Shown here piece after piece: positions 17,992-25,228 of a stretch of 64,000 bases of DNA (its first letter is position 1; the number at the start of each line of letters is the position of its first letter). A program made the position numbers and the translations under genes. The DNA is taken from NCBI GenBank assembly GCA_963699105.1, contig CAVOTI010000005.1, positions 682,001 through 746,000 of the forward strand, written 5' to 3'. Origin of the DNA: Bog-756 sp963699105. Lineage in GTDB: Bacteria; Actinomycetota; Acidimicrobiia; Acidimicrobiales; RAAP-2. The notes under the pieces were generated by a model that worked only from the letters and a program-made list of their open reading frames with translations, had not been told where the DNA came from and did not search any database.

Positions 17992-18318
17992 CTACGGCAC
18001 CGGTTCGACGACGACGTCGATGCTGGACGCCCCGCTGTCCGGCACCCGGGGCTGGCGCCACACCTCGACCGGAAACGAAACTGTGACCAACGAGGAGAAC
18101 AACCACAAGAGGTTGCGGTCCTGGTCGGAGATCCCGTCCAACTGGACGCCCTTCAGATAGTCGGTGCCGCCCTCGAGCCGGGGGAAGGCGGCATCGTAGA
18201 ACGCCTGCAGGTCGACCATCGGGGTGGCCAGACGCTTGGCGTAGCGGTCGAACTCGCTGGGCAGGGCCCAGTCAGCGAACGGCTCGAGGTCGGCGAACTC
18301 GGCGGGAAGGCTCGGCAC
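17992..18318 (-). CDS. Small conserved-looking protein between Rieske oxygenase and hydratase genes
   Basis: A 108-residue protein. It has an acidic, aromatic-rich N-terminus (FADLEPFADWALPSEFDRY), a helix with RLATPMVDLQAFYDAAFPRL, and a second part with NLLWLFSSLVTVSFPVEVW. I do not recognise a named domain. It starts 13 bases after the Rieske gene and is followed 20 bases later by the hydratase, so it is surely co-transcribed. The length and composition do not fit a ferredoxin (no Cys) or the usual beta subunit of ring-hydroxylating dioxygenases (about 160 residues, SnoaL-like). An accessory or structural partner of the oxygenase is possible. Confidence 0.7.
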   Translation of the reverse strand: MPSLPAEFADLEPFADWALPSEFDRYAKRLATPMVDLQAFYDAAFPRLEGGTDYLKGVQLDGISDQDRNLLWLFSSLVTVSFPVEVWRQPRVPDSGASSIDVVVEPVP

Positions 18319-18331
18319 GAGGATCTCCTCC

Positions 18332-19615
18332 TCAGGAGGCGGCCGAGACCCGCACCGGGGTGCCGGGCTTGGCCTGTTGGTAGTCGGCGATGTACTGGCG
18401 GCACGTCTTGTGGAGGTGACGCAGCATGACCTCCTGGTCGCACAGCGGGAACTCGGTGACCGAGCGCGACTCGATCATGGTCTGGGTCGCCTCCAGGGTG
18501 TTGCCGTCCTGCAGGCCGTACTCCTTGAACGAGACCACGGCCAGTTCCTGTTGGAGACGCTCGTAGGCGTTGGTCGGGGGCACGAAGTACAGGGTCCCCT
18601 CGAAGATGTGGGTGTTGTACGACGTCGGCCAGTAGTGGTAGGTGAGGTACCAGTTGGGCTTCCAGATCAGCACCATGAAGTTGGGGAAGAACAGGAACGA
18701 GTCCTCACCCCAGGCCGGATGACCCGACGGGTTGAGGCCCCCGGGCAGCTCGCCGATGTCAGGGGCGTCCCATACGCCGAACAGACCGCTGCGCAAGACC
18801 CGCTCCATGGGCTTGACCATGGACACGTCCTTGGGCGGCGACATGCCGCCCCACGACGACACCACGGCGTGCGGCCCGTCGACGTCGTAGGCCAGGGCCT
18901 CGTAGCCGTAACCCTGCAGCTTGCGCGACTCCTCTTCGGTGGCCTGCTTGGCGTGCAGGACCGGTGCATGGTAGAACTCCATGAAGGCGTCGACGAACAG
19001 CTTCCAGTTGCTGCCGATCTCGGCGCGGTACTTGTGGACCTGGGTCATCTTGTCGAACGGATACGACTCGATCCCCGCCCCCAGCCGTCCCATGTACTCG
19101 GCCAGCGGCTGCGATTCGGGATCGAAATTGACGAAGATGAATCCCGCCCACTCGTCCACCTTCACCGGCACCAGTCCGAAATCGGACTTGTCCAGGTCGA
19201 AGAACTCCGACTCTTGCTGGACGAAGGTCAGCTCGCCCTCCAGGCCGTATCTCCACCCGTGGTACTTGCAGGTGAACTGGCGGCAGGTGCCACTGGTCTC
19301 CTCACGTGGATAGTCGTTCCACACCAGCTTGTTGCCGCGGTGGCGGCAGATGTTGTGGAAGGCCCGGACGGCGCCCGCCTTGTCGCGCACGACGACCACC
19401 GAGGTGCGGGCGGCGTCGAGCTCCTTGGTGAAATAACTGCCCTTCCTCGGGAGCTGCTCGACACGACCGACGTTCAACCAAGTTCGACGGAAGATGGCAT
19501 CGCGCTCCAGCTCGAAGTTCTCGGGTGAGATCGAGTCCTCGTAGGAGACCGGTTCGGTGCCGAGTCCGAGATGCTCCGTCCAGGATCCTTCCGCGGGTTT
19601 CGTGAAGTGGGGCAT
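18332..19615 (-). CDS. Rieske non-heme iron oxygenase, alpha subunit
   Basis: A 427-residue ring-hydroxylating-type oxygenase. The Rieske [2Fe-2S] ligands are CRH and CKYHGW, with 23 residues between the first His and the second Cys instead of the usual 15-17. The mononuclear iron site lies in NWKLFVDAFMEFYHAPVLH: the bridging Asp and the two His are present. GGGAGG lies about 10 bases before the ATG, and a TACTAT -10-like box is further upstream. No beta subunit, ferredoxin or reductase gene is adjacent, so a homomeric (KshA-like) enzyme fed by unlinked partners is likely. The operon also holds a ligase, a CMD-like protein and a hydratase. Confidence 0.9.
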   Translation of the reverse strand: MPHFTKPAEGSWTEHLGLGTEPVSYEDSISPENFELERDAIFRRTWLNVGRVEQLPRKGSYFTKELDAARTSVVVVRDKAGAVRAFHNICRHRGNKLVWNDYPREETSGTCRQFTCKYHGWRYGLEGELTFVQQESEFFDLDKSDFGLVPVKVDEWAGFIFVNFDPESQPLAEYMGRLGAGIESYPFDKMTQVHKYRAEIGSNWKLFVDAFMEFYHAPVLHAKQATEEESRKLQGYGYEALAYDVDGPHAVVSSWGGMSPPKDVSMVKPMERVLRSGLFGVWDAPDIGELPGGLNPSGHPAWGEDSFLFFPNFMVLIWKPNWYLTYHYWPTSYNTHIFEGTLYFVPPTNAYERLQQELAVVSFKEYGLQDGNTLEATQTMIESRSVTEFPLCDQEVMLRHLHKTCRQYIADYQQAKPGTPVRVSAAS

Positions 19616-19689
19616 GGGCGTTCTTCCTCCCGTCCTTTCGTCCTTCGGATAGTAGCACCGGTTCCCTCAAAAAGAGAGGGCCGTTTCGT

Positions 19690-20277
19690 TTACAGGAGAT
19701 CGGCATCTAGCGCGACGCCGAACGACCGGAAAGCCATAGCGAGAAGGTCGTAGGCCCCGACGGTGAAGACCAGGTCCATGGCCTGGTGCTCGTCGAGCTC
19801 GCCGACCAGGGTGGCCCAGGTGGCGTCGGTGATCCTGGCGTCGTCGAGGAGCTCGTCGACCGCCCTCACCATGGCCCGGTCCAGTGGTTGCCACCCCGGC
19901 GCATCGGGACCCTCGGCCACCAGGATGACGTCGTCGGGCGAGAGTCCGGCATCGCCGGCCAGGATCACGTGCTGCTTCCACTCGTAGTCGCAGTGGCGCA
20001 GGGCGGCCACCCGGAGCACCAGGAGCTCTCGCTGGCGGGGAGACAGAGTGGTGCCGAACAGGACGTGGCCGTTGAACGTGTGAAAGGCCCGGGTGAGCTC
20101 GGGGTGCAGGGCCAGCGTCCCGAGCGCGTTCAACCCTTTGGGCCGCCGGTCGTCCCGGGGGGGGAACGGGTGGCGCGGGTTCGACACCCGGAGGGCGGCC
20201 ATGGCCTCCCGCATCTCGGGCGGCCACTCCTTGGGAGGCAGTGGCCGGAGCCGCGGGCTGTCGGGAGCGGGCGTCAC
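19690..20277 (-). CDS. Carboxymuconolactone decarboxylase / AhpD-like protein
   Basis: A 195-residue all-helical protein of the CMD family. The conserved block is LSPRQRELLVLRVAALRHCDYEWKQH, with Cys, Glu and His in the usual C-x2-E-x2-H-type arrangement. It lacks the C-x2-C of AhpD disulfide reductases, so it is more like the decarboxylase or an uncharacterised catabolic branch. The N-terminal 35 residues are Pro-rich. It sits between the acyl-CoA ligase (68 bases upstream) and the Rieske oxygenase (75 bases downstream) on the same strand. A role on a product of the Rieske pathway is likely; the reaction is unknown. Confidence 0.82.
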   Translation of the reverse strand: MTPAPDSPRLRPLPPKEWPPEMREAMAALRVSNPRHPFPPRDDRRPKGLNALGTLALHPELTRAFHTFNGHVLFGTTLSPRQRELLVLRVAALRHCDYEWKQHVILAGDAGLSPDDVILVAEGPDAPGWQPLDRAMVRAVDELLDDARITDATWATLVGELDEHQAMDLVFTVGAYDLLAMAFRSFGVALDADLL

Positions 20278-20344
20278 CGGACGGTCCCGTCATGGCCGGA
20301 AGTGATGGTGGTCATGTTCTCCTCCCCGGCCCGGGTCCCGGGCG

Positions 20345-21985
20345 TCACTGCTCGGCGGCGGCGAGCTGCCCGTCCCGCAACCGTTGTCGGAGCACGACCT
20401 TTTGCACCTTGCCGGACGCCGTCCGCGGGAAGTCGGCGACCTGGTGGATCGACTCCGGCCACTTCTGCCGGGTCAGCCCGGACGCCCGGAGGTGGCCGTG
20501 CACCTCCTCCATGGTGGGGACCTCGGACCCGGGCCGGACTCGAAGCACGGCGGCGGCGTGCTCCCCCAACCGCTCGTCGGGTGCCGCCACCACCGCCACC
20601 TCGGCCACGCCGTCCAATCCGAGCAGAAGCTCCTCGATCTCGGCGGCGCTGATGTTCTCGCCGCCCCGGATGATGATGTCGGAGATGCGGTCGGTGATGG
20701 TGAGGTAGCCCTCGTCGTCCAGCTGGCCGACGTCGCCGGTCCGGTACCAGCCGCCGTCGTCGAAGACGGTGGCCGTGAGCTCCTGGTCGGTATAGCCGAG
20801 AAAGCAGTCCGGCCCGCGGCTCAGGATCTGCCCCTGTTCGTCCAGCCGCACCTCCACCCCGGGTAGCGGTCGGCCGTCGGTGGTCAGGCGTTTCACCTCG
20901 GGATCGTCGATCAAACAGCCGGTGATCGACGGATGCTCGGTACTGCCGTACGAACGGAAGGACTTGATGCCGAGGGCGGTGGCCCGCTCGGTGACGGCCA
21001 CGGGCACGGCCGATCCCCCCAGCCCGGCGAAGGGCATTAGGGCCAGGTGCTCGGCACTGAAGTCGGGGTGGTCGAGCAGACTGGTCAGGAAGTACGTGGC
21101 CCCCCCGCTGACCGACAGTCCCTCCTCCAGCATCATCCGTAGGACCTCGCCCGGGTCCCACACGTCGATGAGGTTGACGGGCCGGTGGCGCAGGAGCGGG
21201 ATGAGGAAGGCGTTGAGCATGCCGATGAAGTGGCCTACCGGTGCCCCGGTGATCTGCGGTGGACCACCGGTCGGGAAGAACTGCTCGAGCTGGCGGGACT
21301 CGCAGCCGATGGTGCGATGGGAGTGCACCACCCCCTTGGGATCACGCGTCGTACCCGACGTGAAGCCCACCACGGCCGGAGCGTCCGGATCGACGGCCAG
21401 CGGCCCGGCCACCGGCGCACCCTCCAACAGGGAGCCGAAGGCGGTGGCGGTGGCGGGCAGCTCGACGTCCGGCGTCTCCCCCACCACCAGCCAACGGGCG
21501 TCGGGCAACCCGCCCACCAGGGTCTCGTAGACGTCGAGGTAATCGGAGTGGCCGAAGTGGTCGGCGGTGACCACGACGTCCGGGGTCGTGGTCCGGAGGA
21601 TGTAGTCGACCTCCTTGGCCCCGTAGAAGTGCACGATGGGCACGACCACCGCCCCCAGGTAGGCGGCGGCCCAGAAGGCGATGCCGGCCTCGACCCAGTT
21701 CGGGAGCTGGATGACCACGACATCCCCGGGTCCGACCCCCCGGGCCCGCAACGAGCCGGCCAGCGAGCGGGCCCCACGGTCCACGTCCCCGAACGTTCCC
21801 CGCCAGGGGCGGACCTGGGAGCGCACGTTGAACCCCGTGTCGGCTCGGGCCGCCAAGCCGCGGGCTACCACCTCGCCGAGCGAGGCGTCGTCCCACCAAC
21901 CCTCGGCCCGGTACCAGCGGGACAGGTCCTCTGGAACCGATCGCAGTCGCCACCGCTCGGTCACGGCCTTGCTCTGCTCCCCCAC
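20345..21985 (-). CDS. AMP-forming acyl-CoA synthetase (ANL superfamily)
   Basis: A 546-residue ligase. The GTG at 21985 is chosen because AAGGAGG lies 6 bases before it; the open frame extends further but without signal. The A3 motif is GFTSGTTRDPKGVVHSHRT; others are FRSYGSTEHPS, WYRTGDVGQLDDEG, ITDRISDIIIRGGENI and the C-terminal FPRTASGKVQK with the catalytic Lys. It activates a carboxylic acid with ATP and joins it to CoA. As first gene of the unit ending at 17309, it probably primes the substrate or an intermediate for beta-oxidation. The intergenic stretch upstream (21986-22212) is A/T-richer near 22005-22030 and 22155-22200 and holds the promoters. Confidence 0.9.
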   Translation of the reverse strand: MGEQSKAVTERWRLRSVPEDLSRWYRAEGWWDDASLGEVVARGLAARADTGFNVRSQVRPWRGTFGDVDRGARSLAGSLRARGVGPGDVVVIQLPNWVEAGIAFWAAAYLGAVVVPIVHFYGAKEVDYILRTTTPDVVVTADHFGHSDYLDVYETLVGGLPDARWLVVGETPDVELPATATAFGSLLEGAPVAGPLAVDPDAPAVVGFTSGTTRDPKGVVHSHRTIGCESRQLEQFFPTGGPPQITGAPVGHFIGMLNAFLIPLLRHRPVNLIDVWDPGEVLRMMLEEGLSVSGGATYFLTSLLDHPDFSAEHLALMPFAGLGGSAVPVAVTERATALGIKSFRSYGSTEHPSITGCLIDDPEVKRLTTDGRPLPGVEVRLDEQGQILSRGPDCFLGYTDQELTATVFDDGGWYRTGDVGQLDDEGYLTITDRISDIIIRGGENISAAEIEELLLGLDGVAEVAVVAAPDERLGEHAAAVLRVRPGSEVPTMEEVHGHLRASGLTRQKWPESIHQVADFPRTASGKVQKVVLRQRLRDGQLAAAEQ

Positions 21986-22158
21986 CTGGGACCTCCTTCG
22001 GTCGCAAGAACACAACTTACAAAACGGAGAACGCGGCTGCCCCAGGTCGACGCAGGAGAAGGTCGGCCCCGGGCCGCCCACCGGCCCACCGGCCGGGCGT
22101 CGCCGTGCTCGGCCGCCGCATTGCGTCCGGTACTCCGGTATTGCCGTTCCGACTCATG

Positions 22159-22182
22159 AGAACGTTCTTCTTTGTCTAGTAT
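22159..22182. promoter_or_regulatory. Palindrome AGAACGTTCT with a -10-like box
   Basis: A perfect 10-base palindrome, AGAACGTTCT (22159-22168), lies in the divergent gap between the ligase (minus) and a P450 (plus). TAGTAT at 22177-22182 is a good actinobacterial -10 box on the plus strand, placed about 8 bases after the palindrome. A repressor bound here would overlap the promoter core. The binding protein is not known. Confidence 0.4.
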
Positions 22183-22212
22183 CATATCGATCTTCGAGGT
22201 CGGAGGAAGTTC

Positions 22213-22323
22213 CGTGGGTGAGCAACGCAAGTCCATTTGGCCAGGAGCCCCCCTGATGACGATCCCCCCGCCCCGGTCCGACCTTCGGACGGGGCGACGG
22301 CACCGGACGGACGTCGGGGGTGA
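22213..22323 (+). CDS. Possible 36-residue leader ORF before a P450 gene
   Basis: A GTG at 22213 has GGAGGA at 22201-22206, a better ribosome-binding site than that of the P450 start. The frame encodes 36 residues (starting VGEQRKSIWPGAPL, then Pro/Asp/Gly-rich) and stops with TGA at 22321. One codon later, in the same frame, the P450 GTG begins at 22327. Ribosomes ending here could restart on the P450, so the ORF may couple or tune its translation. The peptide itself matches nothing I know. A chance ORF is also possible. Confidence 0.35.
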
Positions 22324-22326
22324 CCG

Positions 22327-23613
22327 GTGAACTCGGCCGAAGACCCCGACGCCATCGACTTCTTCAGGGACGACGACATGCTCGTCGACCCGTACCCGTA
22401 CTTCGAGTCCCTCCGGGCCGAGTGCCCGGTGCGGAGAGAACCCCATCACGACGTGGTGATGGTCACCGGGTACGACGAGGTGATGGATATCTACAACGAT
22501 GCCGGGACATTCTCCTCGTGCACCTCGGTGACCGGGCCGTTCCCCGGGTTCCCGGTGCCGTTGGAGGGCGACGACATCAGTGACCTCATCGAAGCGCACC
22601 GCCACCAGCTCCCGATGAGCGACCAGCTCCCGACCCTGGATCCGCCCGAGCACACCGATCACCGTGCCCTGCTGATGCGGCTGATCACCCCGAAGCGGCT
22701 CCGGGGCAACGAGGAGTTCATGTGGCGGCTGGCCGACCGCCAGATCGACACGTTCGTGGACCGGGGCGAGTGCGAGTTCATCGGCCAGTTCGCCAGCCCC
22801 CTGGCCATGCTGGTGATTGCCGATCTTCTGGGCGTGCCCGAAGAGGACCACCCCCGGTTCGTCGAGGCCCTCCTCCGGGGTCAATCGGACCACGGCCCCA
22901 TCGGCAGCACCGGCCAGGACAGCATTGCCCTCACCCCGCTCGAGTACCTCTACCAGCAGTTCACCGCCTATGTCGAAGACCGGCGCCTCACCCCCCGCCA
23001 GGACGTGCTGACCGGGCTGGCCACCGCCACATTCCCCGACGGCACCATCCCCGACGTTCTGGACGTCGTACGGGTGGCGGCCAACCTGTTCGCCGCCGGG
23101 CAGGAGACCACGGTGCGGCTCCTCGGCTCCGCTCTCCAGCTCATGGCCGAGGACCCGGAGCTCCAACAGCTCCTTCGGGGCCAGCGCCACCGGATCCCCA
23201 ACTTCGTCGAGGAGACGCTCCGGATGGAGAGCCCCATCAAGGGCGATTTCCGCCTTTCGCGGGTGCCTTCGACGGTCGGGGGGGTGGATCTTCCCGCCGG
23301 CACCACGGTCATGCTGGTCAACGCGGCGGCGAATCGTGACCCGCGACGGTTCGACGATCCGGGGACGTTCGACATCGACCGCCAGAACGCCCGCCATCAT
23401 CTGGCCTTCGGCCGGGGCATTCACACGTGCCCGGGTGCCCCCCTGGCCCGGGCCGAGGCCCGGGTGAGCATCGAGCGTCTCCTCGACCGGACGAGCGAGA
23501 TCCACATCTCAGAGGAGCATCACGGCCCGGCCGACGCCCGTCGCTACCACTACGTGCCGACCTTCATCCTCCGGGGACTGACCCGGCTCCATCTGGAGTT
23601 CACACCGGCATAG
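22327..23613 (+). CDS. Cytochrome P450, paralogue 2 of a four-member subfamily
   Basis: A 428-residue P450 starting MNSAEDPDAIDFFRDDDMLV. It shares with the P450s at 13461, 44341 and 49115 the blocks MVTGYDEVMDIYNDAGTFSS, GPFPGFPVPLEGDD, LLMRLITPKRLRGNEEF and the tail ILRGLTRLHLEFTPA. The I-helix AAGQETTVRLLG, the K-helix EETLRMESP and the heme loop FGRGIHTCPGAP (Cys368) are intact. An insert with RGQSDHGPIGSTGQDS lies after the F-helix region; the 44341 member has a similar one. The start has no strong ribosome-binding site of its own, and a 36-codon ORF with a strong one ends 3 bases upstream. A DODA-type dioxygenase follows 76 bases downstream. Confidence 0.92.
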   Translation: MNSAEDPDAIDFFRDDDMLVDPYPYFESLRAECPVRREPHHDVVMVTGYDEVMDIYNDAGTFSSCTSVTGPFPGFPVPLEGDDISDLIEAHRHQLPMSDQLPTLDPPEHTDHRALLMRLITPKRLRGNEEFMWRLADRQIDTFVDRGECEFIGQFASPLAMLVIADLLGVPEEDHPRFVEALLRGQSDHGPIGSTGQDSIALTPLEYLYQQFTAYVEDRRLTPRQDVLTGLATATFPDGTIPDVLDVVRVAANLFAAGQETTVRLLGSALQLMAEDPELQQLLRGQRHRIPNFVEETLRMESPIKGDFRLSRVPSTVGGVDLPAGTTVMLVNAAANRDPRRFDDPGTFDIDRQNARHHLAFGRGIHTCPGAPLARAEARVSIERLLDRTSEIHISEEHHGPADARRYHYVPTFILRGLTRLHLEFTPA

Positions 23614-23689
23614 TCGAGCATCACCGTCACCGAACACGGGGCCGGGCGATGTCACCCCCGCCGGGACAGGTGGGCGGGCCAGGCTCCGA

Positions 23690-24619
23690 GTGAGCGACAC
23701 TCTAGGGATGGGAGACGAGCCGTCGCCGGAGTCCGGGACCTCTACCGGCAACCGCGGGCCGGTGCCGATGCCGGCCGCCTTCCTGGGCCACGGGAGCCCG
23801 ATGAATGCACTGGGGCACAACCGCTACACCGATTCGTGGCGTGAGTTCGGAGCCAGTGTTCCCCGACCTCGAGGCATCCTGGTGATCTCCGCCCACTGGT
23901 TCATCAACCTCTCGGCGGTCACCGCCATGGACAGACCGAAGACGATTCACGATTTCTACGGGTTTCCCGATGAGCTCTTCGCCGTGCAGTACCCGGCGCC
24001 GGGCGACGTCGGCCTGGCCGAGGAGGTCGCAGAGATCGCCAAGCCGACCTGGATCGGGTTCGATCATGACAGTTGGGGTCTCGACCATGGCACCTGGTCG
24101 GTTCTCGTCCATGCCTTCCCGGGCGCCGACATCCCCGTCGTCCAGTTGTCCATCAACGCCCAACAGGCATTCGAGTACCACCTCGAACTCGGTGCTCGAC
24201 TGGCGCCACTGCGCCAACAGGGCGTGCTGGTCATCGGCAGTGGCAACGTGGTTCACAACCTGGGCGCCGTCGACTGGAATCGACCCGACGCCGGGTTCGA
24301 CTGGGCCCACCGTTTCGACGACGCGGTACGTAGCCGCATGACGTCTTCCCCCCGAGACCTCGTCGACCTGCGAGGCCACGACGATTTCGGCGCAGCCGTA
24401 CCGACACCTGACCATTTCATACCGCTCCTCTACCTGGCGGGCTTGGCCGGTGCCTCCGGCGCCACCGCCGAGGTGCTGGTGGACGGGTATACGTACGGTT
24501 CTCTGTCCATGACCAGCTACACCATCGACTCGGAGTTGCCCGAGCCGTCGCCCCCAGGGGCCCCGGCGGCTGCGCTTCCCGATCCCGGCCTCATCCCTCC
24601 CGACGACACCAATACGTGA
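23690..24619 (+). CDS. DODA-type extradiol aromatic ring-opening dioxygenase
   Basis: A protein of about 309 residues of the class III extradiol dioxygenase family (4,5-DOPA dioxygenase/YgiD type). Iron and active-site histidines are in AFLGHGSPMNAL, VISAHWFINL and GSGNVVHNLGAVDW; LDHGTWSVLVHAFPGADIPV is also typical. The GTG at 23690 is used, and an ATG at 23708 is an alternative. A hydrophobic domain end (TPDHFIPLLYLAGLAG) and a Pro-rich tail complete it. These enzymes open catechol-like rings with O2. It lies behind a P450 gene on the same strand, so it may cleave a hydroxylated product. Confidence 0.85.
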   Translation: MSDTLGMGDEPSPESGTSTGNRGPVPMPAAFLGHGSPMNALGHNRYTDSWREFGASVPRPRGILVISAHWFINLSAVTAMDRPKTIHDFYGFPDELFAVQYPAPGDVGLAEEVAEIAKPTWIGFDHDSWGLDHGTWSVLVHAFPGADIPVVQLSINAQQAFEYHLELGARLAPLRQQGVLVIGSGNVVHNLGAVDWNRPDAGFDWAHRFDDAVRSRMTSSPRDLVDLRGHDDFGAAVPTPDHFIPLLYLAGLAGASGATAEVLVDGYTYGSLSMTSYTIDSELPEPSPPGAPAAALPDPGLIPPDDTNT

Positions 24620-24745
24620 TGCGTCCCGATTTCACTCGGTGCGTCGGTGCACCCGAGGAGCGGCAACATCCCCGCCCATCTGCTCGGCGGCTGGTCCGCA
24701 CCATCGATCGGCGGCCCACGGCGCAATCGTGGGACAATCTGTGGC

Positions 24746-25045
24746 ATGGCCGAGCCGCGGGAGCTGACGCACAACGGGCATTGGAGGAAGGCTGTCTGGG
24801 CTCTCCGAGTGGGGTACGTCGGACTGACGGTCGGCATCGCCGGCCTCATCGTGATGGCGTTGGGGTCCACGCCGTGGGTCGTCGCCGTCGGACTGATCAC
24901 CTGGCTCGCCGCCGCAGCCGTGACGTTGACGGAGTTCTTCTGGTCCCGGCACGAGCTTCCCCAACCACGACCGGGGCTCTGGTCGATGCGGTTCATGCTC
25001 ATCCGCGACTCGGTCCACGCCCGCTCGCCGGTCCCGCCCTCCTGA
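24746..25045 (+). CDS. Small membrane protein, two predicted transmembrane helices
   Basis: From the ATG at 24746 the frame gives 99 residues: a short polar N-terminus (MAEPRELTHNGHWRKAVWAL), two hydrophobic segments (about residues 20-40 and 45-68: YVGLTVGIAGLIVMALG and VVAVGLITWLAAAAVTL) and a basic C-terminus with RFMLIRDSVHARS. Positive charges suggest both ends inside. I do not recognise the family with certainty; small actinobacterial proteins of this shape are common and uncharacterised. The flanking gaps 24620-24745 and 25046-25228 hold no gene that I can see. Confidence 0.6.
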   Translation: MAEPRELTHNGHWRKAVWALRVGYVGLTVGIAGLIVMALGSTPWVVAVGLITWLAAAAVTLTEFFWSRHELPQPRPGLWSMRFMLIRDSVHARSPVPPS

Positions 25046-25228
25046 CGGTCCCCCTCTGCGGGCGGCGCCGGGCGGCGATTCCCCGACTTGTCGATCGGTC
25101 GGAGAAGCTGATCATGCGACGGCCGGAACCCTGTGAGGTCAGGCCGTGGCCACGGGGTCCGGCCGTCACCGAAATGGGAATTGTGCTACGCCGTTGACTG
25201 CGGGGTGCTGCAGGTTAGGGGGACTGAC

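Noticed and set aside
19650..19672. CCCTC/GAGGG inverted repeat as terminator between the CMD-like and Rieske genes
   Set aside because: The stem is only 5 bp and the T-rich part lies in the loop, not behind the stem. The genes look co-transcribed.
25133..25228. N-terminal extension of the propeller protein
   Set aside because: The extension has no signal-peptide logic. AGGGGGA before the ATG at 25229 and the signal peptide that follows fix the start.
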